Assembly (NCBI RefSeq): GCF_001513965.1
Contig: NZ_KQ948016.1
Span: forward strand, 262,952-326,951
DNA: 64,000 bases
Reading direction: 5' to 3'
From: Streptomyces cellostaticus
Lineage (GTDB): Bacteria > Actinomycetota > Actinomycetes > Streptomycetales > Streptomycetaceae
Part shown: one piece after another, positions 51,382 through 62,173 of the stretch
Numbering within the stretch: the stretch's first letter is position 1
How the letters are laid out: each line of letters starts with the position of its first letter
Notes under the pieces: generated by a model
Told to the model about the DNA's origin: nothing
The model's database searches: none
What the model saw: the letters and a program-made list of their open reading frames with translations, nothing else
Program-made: the position numbers and the translations under genes

Positions 51382-53145
51382 ATGAGCGAGTTCACGGTGG
51401 CGGAATCCGACTTCCTGCTGGACGGGCGCCCGGTACGGCTGCTGTCCGGCGCGCTGCACTACTTCCGGGTGCACGAGGGGCACTGGCGGCACCGGCTGGA
51501 GATGCTGCGGGCCATGGGCCTCAACTGCGTGGAGACGTACGTCCCGTGGAACCTCCACCAGCCGAGCCCGGGCCGGCACCGGGACGTGCAGGCGGTCGGG
51601 CGGTTCCTGGACGCGGTCCGTGCGGCCGGCCTGTGGGCGATCGTGCGGCCGGGGCCGTACATCTGCGCCGAGTGGGAGAACGGCGGGCTGCCGCACTGGG
51701 TGACGGGCGAGCCCGGCACGCGCGCGCGTACCCGTGACGAGCGCTTCCTGTTCCACGTGCGGAACTGGTTCCACCCTCTGCTGCACGAGATCGTGCCCCG
51801 GCAGATCGACCGCGGCGGCCCGGTGATCATGGTGCAGGTCGAGAACGAGTACGGCAGCTACGGCTCGGACACGGACTACCTGGAGCAGCTGGCCGACCTG
51901 CTGCGGGTCAAGGGGGTCACGGTCCCGCTGTTCACCTCGGACGGCCCCGAGGACCACATGCTGACCGGCGGCTCGCTGCCGGGGGTGCTCGCCACGGTGA
52001 ACTTCGGCTCCCACGCGCGCGCGGCTTTCGAGACCCTGCGCCGGCACCGCCCGAAGGGCCCGCTGATGTGCATGGAGTTCTGGTGCGGCTGGTTCGACCA
52101 CTGGGGCGGCGCACCCGTCGCACGGGACCCCGAGGAGGCGGCCGAGGCCCTGCGGGAGATCCTGGAGTGTGGGGCCTCGGTGAACCTGTACATGGCGCAC
52201 GGCGGCACGAGTTTCGCAGGCTGGGCGGGCGCCAACCGGGGCGGCGGCGAGTTGCACGAGGGGCCACTGGAGCCGGACGTCACCTCCTACGACTACGACG
52301 CCCCCGTCGACGAGTACGGGCGCCCCACGGAGAAGTTCTGGCGCTTCCGCGAGGTACTGGCCCGGTACCACCCCGAGCCCGTACCCGAACTACCGTCGCC
52401 ACCAGCCCCGTTGGGTTCTCCAACGGACGTGGCGCTCACCGGATGGGCACCCTTGGTCGACGTACTGGAGGCGCTCGGCGGCGAGGAGACCGTCACGCCC
52501 GTGCCGCCGACGTTCGAGGAACTGGGCGTCGGCCGGGGCCTTGTGCGCTACGAGGTCGGCGTGCCCGGGCCACGGCAGCCGTACCCGCTGACGGTCCGCG
52601 GCCTCAGGGATCTCGCGGTGGTGTACGTCGACGGCGAGCGGGCCGGGGTGCTCACCGAGGACGAGCCCCGGCTGAAGGAACCCGTCGCGGGTCCCGCGCA
52701 CGTGGAGCTGTGGGTGGAGTCCCTGGGAAGGGTCAATTACGGTCCGCGCTCCGGCGAGGCGAAGGGCATCACCGGGGGCCTCCTGCACGAGCGGCAGTAT
52801 CTGCACGGCGTACGCGCGCGTGGGCTGGATCTGGACGCCTTCGCCGACGGCGTGGAGGCGGTGCCCTTCGGTGCGTCGCCCGAGGACGGCGCACCGGGGC
52901 TGTACCGGGGCACCGTCACGGTCCGCGGCGCCGGGGACGCACGGCTCGAACTGCCGGGCTGGATGCGGGGCTTCGTCTGGGTGAACGGTTTCAACCTGGG
53001 CCGCTACTGGTCCGTGGGACCGCAGCGGTCCCTGTACGTCCCCGGTCCGGTGCTGCGGGAGGGCGAGAACGAGGTGTGGGTGCTGGAACTCCAGGAGGCG
53101 GGGCCGGGCGGGGGCGGTGCCACGCCGCGTCTGGAGCCGGTCTGA
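51382..53145 (+). CDS. Beta-galactosidase, GH35 family
   Basis: A 587-residue glycoside hydrolase of family 35. Markers: RLLSGALHYFRVHEGHWRHR, CVETYVPWNLHQPSPG, GLWAIVRPGPYICAEWENGG (catalytic acid/base near CAEWENGG), MVQVENEYGSYGSDTDYL, and MCMEFWCGWFDHWGG with the nucleophile Glu. C-terminal beta-sandwich domains follow. There is no signal peptide, so it acts inside the cell on imported oligosaccharides. ATG at 51382. It ends just before a strong hairpin shared with the convergent protease gene. Confidence 0.93.
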   Translation: MSEFTVAESDFLLDGRPVRLLSGALHYFRVHEGHWRHRLEMLRAMGLNCVETYVPWNLHQPSPGRHRDVQAVGRFLDAVRAAGLWAIVRPGPYICAEWENGGLPHWVTGEPGTRARTRDERFLFHVRNWFHPLLHEIVPRQIDRGGPVIMVQVENEYGSYGSDTDYLEQLADLLRVKGVTVPLFTSDGPEDHMLTGGSLPGVLATVNFGSHARAAFETLRRHRPKGPLMCMEFWCGWFDHWGGAPVARDPEEAAEALREILECGASVNLYMAHGGTSFAGWAGANRGGGELHEGPLEPDVTSYDYDAPVDEYGRPTEKFWRFREVLARYHPEPVPELPSPPAPLGSPTDVALTGWAPLVDVLEALGGEETVTPVPPTFEELGVGRGLVRYEVGVPGPRQPYPLTVRGLRDLAVVYVDGERAGVLTEDEPRLKEPVAGPAHVELWVESLGRVNYGPRSGEAKGITGGLLHERQYLHGVRARGLDLDAFADGVEAVPFGASPEDGAPGLYRGTVTVRGAGDARLELPGWMRGFVWVNGFNLGRYWSVGPQRSLYVPGPVLREGENEVWVLELQEAGPGGGGATPRLEPV

Positions 53146-53160
53146 GTGGGGTGCGAGGGG

Positions 53161-53194
53161 CGGGTGCGGTGGCCGGGCCCGGCGACCGCACCCG
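53161..53194. terminator. Bidirectional hairpin between beta-galactosidase and protease genes
   Basis: CGGGTGCGGT pairs with ACCGCACCCG, and GCCGGG/CCCGGC continue the stem inside with single G mismatches. No T-tract follows. It sits between two convergent genes. Confidence 0.85.
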
Positions 53195-53201
53195 GTGGCC
53201 G

Positions 53202-55057
<1,856 letters not shown>

Positions 55058-55110
55058 CTCCACACCACGCACCTGGGGGCTCCGCCGGCCGCCTGACGGG
55101 CTGAAGTCCG

Positions 55111-56022
55111 CTAGCCCCGGGCCCCGTACACCGCCCCTGGCACCTCCGCCGCCGCCAGCAGCTTCAGCGCGGCCTCCCCCGCCTCGGCCGGGGTCCAGCG
55201 CGCCCGCTTGTCGGCGCCGGGACCCGGGCGCCAGCCCTCCATGACGGTGATCCGGCCGCCCTCCGCCTCGAAGACCCGGCCGGTCACGCCGGCGCTCGCG
55301 GCGGAGCCGAGCCAGACGACCAGCGGGGAGACGTTCTCGGGGGCCATGGCGTCGAAGCCGGCGGCCGGGGCGGCCATGGTCTCGGTGAAGGTGCGTTCCG
55401 TCATGCGGGTGCGGGCGGCCGGGGCGACGGCGTTGACCTGGACGCCGTAGCGGGCCAGTTCGGCCGCTGCGACCAGGGTCAGCCCGAGGATCCCGGCCTT
55501 GGCGGCGCTGTAGTTCCCCTGCCCGACCGACCCCAGCAGGCCCGCCCCGCTGCTGGTGTTGACGATCCGGGCCACCGGCGTGCGCCCGGCCTTGGCCTCG
55601 GCCCGCCAGTGCGCGGCGGCGTGCCTGAGGGGCAGGAAGTGGCCCTTGAGGTGGACACGGAGCACGGCGTCCCAGTCGTCCTCGTCGAGGTTGACGAGCA
55701 TGCGGTCGCGCAGGAAGCCGGCGTTGTTGACGAGGGTGTCCAGCCGCCCGTACGCCTCGACGGCGGTCCGGACGAGCGAGGCGGCGCCCTCGGTCGTCGC
55801 GATGTCGCCGCCGTGCGCGACGGCTTCCCCGCCCGCCGCCCGGATCTCCGTGACGACGGCCGCCGCCGGACTGTCGGGCCCCGGTACCCCGTCCAGCCCG
55901 ACGCCCAGGTCGTTGACGACGACCCGGGCGCCCTCGGCGGCGAAGGCGAGGGCGTGGGCGCGGCCCAGCCCCCGTCCGGCGCCGGTGACGACGACCACTC
56001 GTCCTGCGCAGATTCCGCTCAT
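55111..56022 (-). CDS. Short-chain dehydrogenase (HIP-degradation cluster, Rv3548c/Rv3549c-like)
   Basis: A 303-residue classic SDR. The NAD-binding motif is VVVTGAGRGLGRAHALAFAA, with NNAGFLRDRML, catalytic Ser in VNTSSGAGLLGS and Tyr-x3-Lys in GNYSAAKAGI. The long acidic insert near GVGLDGVPGPDSPAAAVV is typical of the MaoC/17-beta-HSD-like 300-residue group. It overlaps the next SDR by four bases on the minus strand, so they are one transcript. In the mycobacterial KstR2 regulon a comparable SDR pair sits next to echA20. The exact step in ring oxidation is uncertain. Confidence 0.85.
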   Translation of the reverse strand: MSGICAGRVVVVTGAGRGLGRAHALAFAAEGARVVVNDLGVGLDGVPGPDSPAAAVVTEIRAAGGEAVAHGGDIATTEGAASLVRTAVEAYGRLDTLVNNAGFLRDRMLVNLDEDDWDAVLRVHLKGHFLPLRHAAAHWRAEAKAGRTPVARIVNTSSGAGLLGSVGQGNYSAAKAGILGLTLVAAAELARYGVQVNAVAPAARTRMTERTFTETMAAPAAGFDAMAPENVSPLVVWLGSAASAGVTGRVFEAEGGRITVMEGWRPGPGADKRARWTPAEAGEAALKLLAAAEVPGAVYGARG

Positions 56023-56819
56023 CCCAGGCCTCCTTGCCGACGGTCTTCTCTGTTGACGGTTGCGGCGTCCAGGAACGCGGGCCGCTCCCCGCCCCCGTGC
56101 ACCAGCAGGCTCGCCCCGCTGATGTAGGAGGCCGCGTCGGACGCGAGGAAGACGGCGGCCGCGCCGACATCCGCGGGGGTGGCCAGCCGTCCGAGCGGGA
56201 CGGTGCGGGAGACGGCGGCGAGGCCGTCCGGGCCGCCGTAGTGCAGGTGGGACAGCTCGGTGCGGACCATGCCGACGACCAGCGTGTTGACGCGGACCTC
56301 CGGCGCCCACTCCACGGCCATCGAGGCGGCCAGGTTCTCCAGGCCCGCCTTGGCCGCTCCGTAGGCGGCCGATCCGGGCGAGGGCCGGCCGCCGCTCACG
56401 CTGCCGACCATCACGACCGAGCCCCGAGTGCGCCTCAAGTGCCCATAGGCGGCGAGGGAGGCGGTCAGCGGAGCGACAAGGTTCAGCTCGATGACCCGGG
56501 CATGCCGCTCGGCGTCCGCTTCGGCCAGCCGCCGGTACGGGGTGCCGCCGGCGTTGTTGACGAGCACGTCGAGCCGGGGCAGCGCGCCGAAGAAGGCGCG
56601 GACCGCGGGGGCGTCGCGCAGGTCGAGAGGGGCGAACTCCACGCCGTCGATGGGCTGTTCGGGGGGACGGCGGGCGCAGGCCAGCACCCGGGCGCCGGAT
56701 GCGGCGAAGGCCCGTGCGATGCCCGCCCCGACGCCCCGGGTACCGCCGGTGACGACGACGGTTCTGCCGCGCAGCGCGTTGTCCACAGGCCCTGCCGCGG
56801 AGTGTGCGGAGTTGTCCAC
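56019..56819 (-). CDS. Short-chain dehydrogenase (HIP-degradation cluster)
   Basis: A 266-residue SDR: VVVTGGTRGVGAGIARAFAA, DVLVNNAGGTPYRRLAEADA, VMVGSVSGGRPSPGSAAYGAAKAG with the catalytic Tyr and Lys, and PLGRLATPADVGAAAVFLAS. GTG start. It is divergent from echA20, and its promoter contains a KstR2-box-like palindrome 51 bp upstream. First gene of a two-gene minus-strand transcript. Confidence 0.86.
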   Translation of the reverse strand: MDNSAHSAAGPVDNALRGRTVVVTGGTRGVGAGIARAFAASGARVLACARRPPEQPIDGVEFAPLDLRDAPAVRAFFGALPRLDVLVNNAGGTPYRRLAEADAERHARVIELNLVAPLTASLAAYGHLRRTRGSVVMVGSVSGGRPSPGSAAYGAAKAGLENLAASMAVEWAPEVRVNTLVVGMVRTELSHLHYGGPDGLAAVSRTVPLGRLATPADVGAAAVFLASDAASYISGASLLVHGGGERPAFLDAATVNREDRRQGGLG

Positions 56820-56869
56820 AGGGCCTCCCGCTCGTCTTCGGCGACTGCTAGCTTCGAAGCCTCACACCT

Positions 56870-56883
56870 AACAAATGTTTGGT
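56870..56883. promoter_or_regulatory. KstR2-box-like operator, divergent promoter of SDR pair and echA20
   Basis: Read on the minus strand the site is ACCAAACATTTGTT, an imperfect palindrome that fits the mycobacterial KstR2 box AnCAAGnnCTTGnT at most positions. An almost identical 14-mer lies in the second divergent promoter at 62976-62989. An ATG at 56875 falls inside this site, which argues that it is not the start of echA20. Confidence 0.7.
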
Positions 56884-56919
56884 GGAAAGGCGTTGAGTGC
56901 GAAGGTAGCTGATGCGTCC

Positions 56920-57663
56920 ATGGGTGTCTCCACCTCGTCCCCGGAAAAGGGGATTTCCGTCGTCACGGCCGACTTCCCGCCGGTGAACGCGCTGCCGGTG
57001 AGCGGCTGGTTCGCCCTGGCCGACGCGGTCCGCGCGGCCGGCCGCGACCCCGGCGTGCGCTGCGTGGTGCTGGCCGCGGAGGGGCGCGGGTTCAACGCAG
57101 GCGTGGACATCAAGGAGATACAGGCGCACGGCGACCGGGCGCTGCTCGGCGCCAACCGCGGCTGCGCGGAGGCCTTCGCGGCGGTGTACGAGTGCGAGAC
57201 ACCCGTGATAGCGGCGGTGCACGGGTTCTGTCTGGGCGGCGGAATAGGCCTGGCGGGCAACGCGGACGCGATCGTGGCGAGCGAGGACGCCTCCTTCGGG
57301 CTGCCCGAGCTGGACCGGGGCGCCCTGGGCGCGGCGACCCACCTGGCCCGGCTGGTCCCCCGGCACCTGATGCGCGCCCTGTACTACACCTCGCGCACGG
57401 CGACCGCGGCCGAGTTGCACGCCCACGGCTCGGTGTGGCGAGTGGTGCCGCGCACGGAACTGCGCACGGCGGCGCTGGAGCTGGCCCGCGAGATCGCCGC
57501 CAAGGACGGCAGGCTGCTGCGCCTGGCCAAGGCGGCCATCAACGGCATCGACCCGGTGGACGTGCGCCGCAGCTACCGCTTCGAGCAGGGCTTCACCTTC
57601 GAGGCCGCCCTCAGCGGGGTGGCCGACGAGGTCCGGGACAGGTTCGGGAAGGAGGGCGCATAG
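56920..57663 (+). CDS. echA20: Enoyl-CoA hydratase EchA20-like
   Basis: A 247-residue crotonase. The start at 56920 gives GVSTSSPEKGISVVTADFPP, which aligns with the beginning of mycobacterial EchA20 without gaps as I recall it; ATG at 56875 lies in the operator and TTG at 56893 is another option. Crotonase features: VNALPVSGWFALADAV, FNAGVDIKEIQAHGD (oxyanion hole), AVHGFCLGGGIGLAGNADAI and DASFGLPELDRGALG. EchA20 hydrolyses a ring of a steroid C/D-ring CoA intermediate. First gene of a plus-strand operon with ipdA, ipdB and ipdC. Confidence 0.86.
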   Translation: MGVSTSSPEKGISVVTADFPPVNALPVSGWFALADAVRAAGRDPGVRCVVLAAEGRGFNAGVDIKEIQAHGDRALLGANRGCAEAFAAVYECETPVIAAVHGFCLGGGIGLAGNADAIVASEDASFGLPELDRGALGAATHLARLVPRHLMRALYYTSRTATAAELHAHGSVWRVVPRTELRTAALELAREIAAKDGRLLRLAKAAINGIDPVDVRRSYRFEQGFTFEAALSGVADEVRDRFGKEGA

Positions 57664-58515
57664 GTGAGCGACAAGACGATGACCGCCGACGAGGTGGTCT
57701 CCCGCCTGCGCAGCGGCATGACCCTCGGCATCGGCGGCTGGGGTTCCCGGCGCAAACCGATGGCCCTGGTCAGGGCGCTGCTCCGGTCCGGGATCGATGA
57801 CCTCACGGTCGTCTCGTACGGCGGCCCGGAGGTCGGCATGCTGGCCGCGGCCGGCCGGATCCGCAAGCTGGTCACGGCCTTCGTCACCCTCGACTCCGTC
57901 CCGCTGGAACCGCACTACCGGGCGGCGCGCGAGCGCGGCGACTTCGAGCTGACGGAGGTGGACGAGGGGATGTTCCTGTGGGGGCTGCACGCGGCGGCGA
58001 ACCGGCTGCCGTTCCTGCCGGTTCGGGCGGGAGTCGGCTCGGACGTCATGCGGGTCAACCCGGGCCTCAGGACCGTCGCTTCGCCGTACGAGGACGGGGA
58101 GACGTTCGTGGCGATGCCCGCCCTGCGCACGGACGCGGCCCTGGTGCACGTCAACCGGGCCGACCGGCTGGGCAACGGGCAGTGTCTGGGCCCCGACCCG
58201 TACTTCGACGACCTGTTCTGCGAGGCGGCGGACACGGCCTACGTCTCCTGCGAACGGCTGGTCGACACGGCCGAGTTGACGAAGCAGGCGGCCCCGCAGT
58301 CGCTGCTCCTCAAGCGGCTGTCGGTGACCGGTGTGGTGGAGGCCCCGAACGGCGCGCACTTCACGTCCTGCGCGCCGGACTACGGCCGGGACGAGGAGTT
58401 CCAGCAGCAGTACACGGCCACGCCGTGGCCGGAGTTCGCGGAGCGGTTCCTCGGCGCGGACGAGGAGGCGTACCGGTCGGCGGTGCGGGCCTGGCGAAGG
58501 GAGCGAGAGCAATGA
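57664..58515 (+). CDS. ipdA: CoA-transferase family subunit IpdA
   Basis: A 283-residue alpha subunit of the class I CoA-transferase fold. Opening KTMTADEVVSRLRSGMTLGI, GIGGWGSRRKPMALVRALLR, and the block ELTEVDEGMFLWGLHAAANR are typical of IpdA, which together with IpdB opens the last steroid ring (cleaving COCHEA-CoA) as a hydrolase, not a transferase. GTG start three bases after the echA20 stop. Ends in overlap with ipdB. Confidence 0.88.
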   Translation: MSDKTMTADEVVSRLRSGMTLGIGGWGSRRKPMALVRALLRSGIDDLTVVSYGGPEVGMLAAAGRIRKLVTAFVTLDSVPLEPHYRAARERGDFELTEVDEGMFLWGLHAAANRLPFLPVRAGVGSDVMRVNPGLRTVASPYEDGETFVAMPALRTDAALVHVNRADRLGNGQCLGPDPYFDDLFCEAADTAYVSCERLVDTAELTKQAAPQSLLLKRLSVTGVVEAPNGAHFTSCAPDYGRDEEFQQQYTATPWPEFAERFLGADEEAYRSAVRAWRREREQ

Positions 58516-59276
58516 GTGTCACCCGGGGCCCTCTTCCCCCGCCCACCCGCGCCGAGTACTGCGTGATCGCCTGCGCCGACGCCTGGCGCGGTGCCGGGGA
58601 GATCCTTGCGAGCCCGATGGGCCTGATCCCCTCGCTGGGCGCCCGGCTGGCCCGGCTCACCTTCGCGCCGGACCTGCTGCTGACCGACGGCGAGGCGCTG
58701 CTGGTCCGCCCGGACGGCACGCCCGAGGGCTGGCTGCCCTACCGGCAGCATCTGACCCTGGTCGCGGGAGGGCGGCGGCACGTGATGATGGGAGCGAGCC
58801 AGATCGACCGCTACGGCAACCAGAACATCTCCTGCATCGGCGACTGGACGCGGCCCCGGCGGCAGTTGCTCGGAGTGCGCGGGGCACCGCTCAACACGCT
58901 GAACAATCCGACGAGTTACTGGATCCCGAGGCACTCCCGGCGGGTGTTCGTGGAGCGGGTCGACATGGTGTGCGGGGTGGGGTACGACCGGGCGGCGGAG
59001 TTGGGGAGCACGGCCCGCTTCCACCGCATCCCCCGGGTCGTCTCCGACCTCGGTGTCTTCGACTTCGCCACCCCGGACCGCTCGATGCGGCTGGCCTCGC
59101 TGCATCCAGGGGTGGGTGTGGAGCAGGTGCGGGAGGCGACGGGCTTCGCGCTCGCCGTGCCGGACGAGGTGCCGTACACCCGGGAGCCGACCGCAAAGGA
59201 GCTGCGGCTGATCCGTGAGGAGCTGGATCCGGGCGGGGCACGCGCGCGTGAGGTGCCCGAGGGGGCGAGGGGGTGA
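58512..59276 (+). CDS. ipdB: CoA-transferase family subunit IpdB
   Basis: A 254-residue beta subunit: AEYCVIACADAWRGAGEILA, IPSLGARLARLTFAPDLLLT, VMMGASQIDRYGNQNISCIG and FVERVDMVCGVGYD. It forms the heteromer with IpdA. Overlaps ipdA by four bases and the following gene by one, indicating translational coupling. Confidence 0.88.
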   Translation: MSVTRGPLPPPTRAEYCVIACADAWRGAGEILASPMGLIPSLGARLARLTFAPDLLLTDGEALLVRPDGTPEGWLPYRQHLTLVAGGRRHVMMGASQIDRYGNQNISCIGDWTRPRRQLLGVRGAPLNTLNNPTSYWIPRHSRRVFVERVDMVCGVGYDRAAELGSTARFHRIPRVVSDLGVFDFATPDRSMRLASLHPGVGVEQVREATGFALAVPDEVPYTREPTAKELRLIREELDPGGARAREVPEGARG

Positions 59277-60334
59277 TGGAGACCGCGCTGACCCGGCTGG
59301 CCGGGGTCCGGCACCCGATCGTGCAGACCGGGATGGGCTGGGTGGCCGGCCCGCGGCTGGTCTCGGCGGCGGCGAACGCGGGCGCCCTGGGCATCCTGGC
59401 CTCCGCGACGATGTCCCCCGACCGGCTGCGGGCCGCGATACGGGAGGTCCGGTCGCGCACGGATGCGCCGTTCGGGGTGAACCTGCGGGCCGACGCGGCC
59501 GACGCTGCCGACCGGGTGCAGATCATGCTGGACGAGGGCGTCCGGGTGGCCTCCTTCGCGCTGGCCCCCTCCGCCGAACTGATAGCCCGGCTCAAGGAGG
59601 CCGGTGTGGTGGTCATCCCGTCCGTCGGGGCGCGGCGGCATGCCGAGAAGGTAGCCGCGTGGGGTGCGGACGCGGTGATCGTGCAGGGCGGCGAGGGCGG
59701 CGGGCACACCGGCGAGGTGGCGACGAGCGTGCTGCTGCCGCAGGTGGTGGACGCGGTGCGGATACCGGTCGTCGCGGCGGGCGGCTTCTTCGACGGTCGG
59801 GGTCTGGTCTCGGCGCTGGCCTACGGTGCGGCCGGGGTGGCGATGGGCACGCGGTTCCTGCTCACCTCGGACTCGACGGTGCCGGACGCGGTGAAGGCGC
59901 GGTATCTGGCGGCTTCGGTCCGGGACGTCACGGTCACCCGGGCGGTGGACGGGCTGCCGCACCGGATGCTGCGCACGGAGCTGGTGGACACGCTGGAGCG
60001 GTCCGGGCGGATACCGGCCCTGGTCCACGCGGTGCGGCGGGCTGCGGGGTTCCGGCGGCTGTCGGGGCTCACCTGGCGGCAGCTGGTCCGCGACGGGCTG
60101 GCCCTGCGGCACGGCAAGGAGCTGTCCTGGAGTCAGGTGCTGCTGGCGGCGAACACGCCGATGCTGCTGAAGTCGGCGATGGTGGACGGCTGTACGGACC
60201 TGGGGGTGATGGCGTCCGGGCAGGTCGCCGGGGTGATCGACGACCTGCCGTCGTGCGCGGAGCTGGTGGAGCGGATCGTGAAGGAGGCGCAGGAGGTGCT
60301 GGCGGAACTGGCGGGACTCAGAGGCGTTCGATGA
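59276..60334 (+). CDS. ipdC: Nitronate monooxygenase-family flavoprotein IpdC
   Basis: A 352-residue FMN TIM-barrel protein of the 2-nitropropane dioxygenase family: LTRLAGVRHPIVQTGMGWVA, VIPSVGARRHAEKVAAWGAD, VIVQGGEGGGHTGEVATSVL and VVAAGGFFDGRGLVSALAYG. In the KstR2 regulon the member IpdC acts as a reductase on the HIEC-CoA intermediate. A GTG three bases upstream is an alternative start. Its final 17 bases overlap the end of the convergent thiolase gene. Confidence 0.87.
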   Translation: METALTRLAGVRHPIVQTGMGWVAGPRLVSAAANAGALGILASATMSPDRLRAAIREVRSRTDAPFGVNLRADAADAADRVQIMLDEGVRVASFALAPSAELIARLKEAGVVVIPSVGARRHAEKVAAWGADAVIVQGGEGGGHTGEVATSVLLPQVVDAVRIPVVAAGGFFDGRGLVSALAYGAAGVAMGTRFLLTSDSTVPDAVKARYLAASVRDVTVTRAVDGLPHRMLRTELVDTLERSGRIPALVHAVRRAAGFRRLSGLTWRQLVRDGLALRHGKELSWSQVLLAANTPMLLKSAMVDGCTDLGVMASGQVAGVIDDLPSCAELVERIVKEAQEVLAELAGLRGVR

Positions 60335-61475
60335 TCGTCACGTTCGCCTGGCCGCCGCCCTCGCACATGGTCTGGAGGCCGAACCGGCCGCCGGTGCGCT
60401 CCAGTTCGTGCAGCAGGGTCGTCATCAGCCGGACGCCGGTGGCGCCGAGCGGGTGGCCGAGGGCGATGGCACCGCCGTTGACGTTGACCTTCTCCGGGTC
60501 GGCGCCGGTCTCCTTCAGCCAGGCGAGCACGACGGGGGCGAAGGCCTCGTTGATCTCCACGAGGTCGATGGCGTCGATGGTCAGCCCGGTCTTCTTCAGG
60601 GCGTGCGCGGTGGCCGGGATGGGCGCGGAGAGCATCCGGATGGGGTCCTCGCCGCGCACGGAGAGGTGGTGGACGCGGGCGCGTGGGCGCAGCCCGTGTT
60701 CGCGTACCGCCCGCTCGGAGGCGAGCAGCATGGCCGCGGCTCCGTCGGAGACCTGGGAGGAGCAGGCCGCGGTGATGGTACCGCCGTCGAGGACGGGCTT
60801 CAGCGCGGCCATCTTCTCCGCGGAGGTGTCCCGGCGCGGGCCCTCGTCGACGGCGACCTCGCCGTAGGCGACGGTCTCGCGCTCGAAGCGGCCCGTGTCG
60901 ATGGCCCACACCGCCCGCCGGTGCGAGCGCAGGGCGAACTCCTCCTGGTCCTCTCGGGTGATGCCCCACTTGGCGGCGATCATCTCGGCGCCGGCGAACT
61001 GGTTGACGGGCTGGTCGCCGTAGCGGGCGCGCCAGCCGGTGCTGCCGAGGAAGGGGCCGTCGGTGAGGCCGAGGGGTTCGGCGGCCTGCCGGGAGGCGAA
61101 GGCGATGGGGATCTGGGACATGTTCTGCACCCCGCCCGCGACCACCAGGTCCTGAGTGCCGGAGAGCACGGCCTGCGCGGCGAAGTGCACGGCCTGCTGG
61201 GAGGAGCCGCACTGCCGGTCCACGGTCACGCCCGGCACCTCCTCGGGCAGGCCGGCGGCCAGCCAGCAGGTGCGGGCGATGTCCCCGGCCTGCGGCCCGA
61301 CCGCGTCCAGGCAGCCGAAGACGACGTCCTCCACGGCGGCCGGGTCGATCCCGGACCGCTCCACGAGCGCCTTCAGTACATGCGCGCCCAGGTCGGCCGG
61401 ATGGGCCCGGGCGAGCCCTCCCCCGCGCCGCCCGACGGGCGTGCGGACCGCTTCGACGATGTAGGCCTCGGCCAT
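60318..61475 (-). CDS. fadA6: Acetyl-CoA acetyltransferase/thiolase FadA6
   Basis: A 385-residue thiolase. The acylated Cys is in VTVDRQCGSSQQAVHFAAQA; NEAFAPVVLAWLKE and NGGAIALGHPLGATGVRLM carry catalytic His, and QTMCEGGGQANVTIIERL holds the second Cys. In M. tuberculosis the equivalent gene fadA6 is adjacent to kstR2 and does the last thiolysis of the HIP route. It follows kstR2 on the minus strand (38-bp gap). Confidence 0.92.
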   Translation of the reverse strand: MAEAYIVEAVRTPVGRRGGGLARAHPADLGAHVLKALVERSGIDPAAVEDVVFGCLDAVGPQAGDIARTCWLAAGLPEEVPGVTVDRQCGSSQQAVHFAAQAVLSGTQDLVVAGGVQNMSQIPIAFASRQAAEPLGLTDGPFLGSTGWRARYGDQPVNQFAGAEMIAAKWGITREDQEEFALRSHRRAVWAIDTGRFERETVAYGEVAVDEGPRRDTSAEKMAALKPVLDGGTITAACSSQVSDGAAAMLLASERAVREHGLRPRARVHHLSVRGEDPIRMLSAPIPATAHALKKTGLTIDAIDLVEINEAFAPVVLAWLKETGADPEKVNVNGGAIALGHPLGATGVRLMTTLLHELERTGGRFGLQTMCEGGGQANVTIIERL

Positions 61476-61513
61476 GGCGACTCCCTCACAGGAAAGGGGT
61501 GTTAACCGTGATG

Positions 61514-62149
61514 TCATTCGCGTACGGCGATCCCGTCCAGCACCATCGACAGGTACTGGCGGGCGATCTCCTCCGGGCTGTGCTGTCCGCCGGGCCGGTA
61601 CCAGGACGCGGCGACCCACACCGTGTCCCGGACGAACCGGTAGGTGAGCCGGACGTCCAGGTCGGCGCGGAAGACGCGCTCGGCGACTCCGCGCTCCAGC
61701 GTGGACAGCCACGCCTTCTCGAACCGGCGCTGCGAGTCGGCGAGAAAGGCGAAGCGGTCCTGCGCCACGAGCTGCTTGCTCTCCTTCTGGTAGATCGCGA
61801 CGGCGGCGCGGTGCCGGTCGATCTCCCGGAAGGACTCGGTGACCAGCGCCTCCAGGGTCTGGCGGGGCCCGAGCCCGGAGGCCAGGACGCTGTCGTAGCC
61901 GTCCCACAGCTCGTCCAGGAAGGTCCGCAGGATCTCCTCCAGCATCGACTCCTTGGAGTCGAAGTGGTAGTAGAGGCTGCCTGCGAGCATTCCGGCGTGG
62001 TCGGCGATGGTGCGGACGGTGGTGGCGTTGTAGCCCTGCTCGGCGAAGACCTCGGCGGCGGTGCCGAGGAGTTCGTGGCGGCGCGCCTGGGCGGCGGCGG
62101 CCATGGGCTTCTTCGGAGCGGTCACCTGGGGCTTCTTCTTGGTCGGCAC
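61514..62149 (-). CDS. kstR2: TetR-family repressor, KstR2-like
   Basis: A 211-residue TetR regulator. The DNA-binding domain is RRHELLGTAAEVFAEQGYNA, TTVRTIADHAGMLAGSLYYHF (helix-turn-helix, about residues 25-70); the ligand domain contains RQTLEALVTESFREIDRHRAA. In the mycobacterial system KstR2 is released from DNA by HIP-CoA and represses the surrounding genes. Start is GTG, with a Lys/Pro-rich first 16 residues. Two operator-like sites lie in the divergent promoters of this cluster. Confidence 0.87.
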   Translation of the reverse strand: MPTKKKPQVTAPKKPMAAAAQARRHELLGTAAEVFAEQGYNATTVRTIADHAGMLAGSLYYHFDSKESMLEEILRTFLDELWDGYDSVLASGLGPRQTLEALVTESFREIDRHRAAVAIYQKESKQLVAQDRFAFLADSQRRFEKAWLSTLERGVAERVFRADLDVRLTYRFVRDTVWVAASWYRPGGQHSPEEIARQYLSMVLDGIAVRE

Positions 62150-62173
62150 GAACCCATTGTGGTCTGCCCGTCG

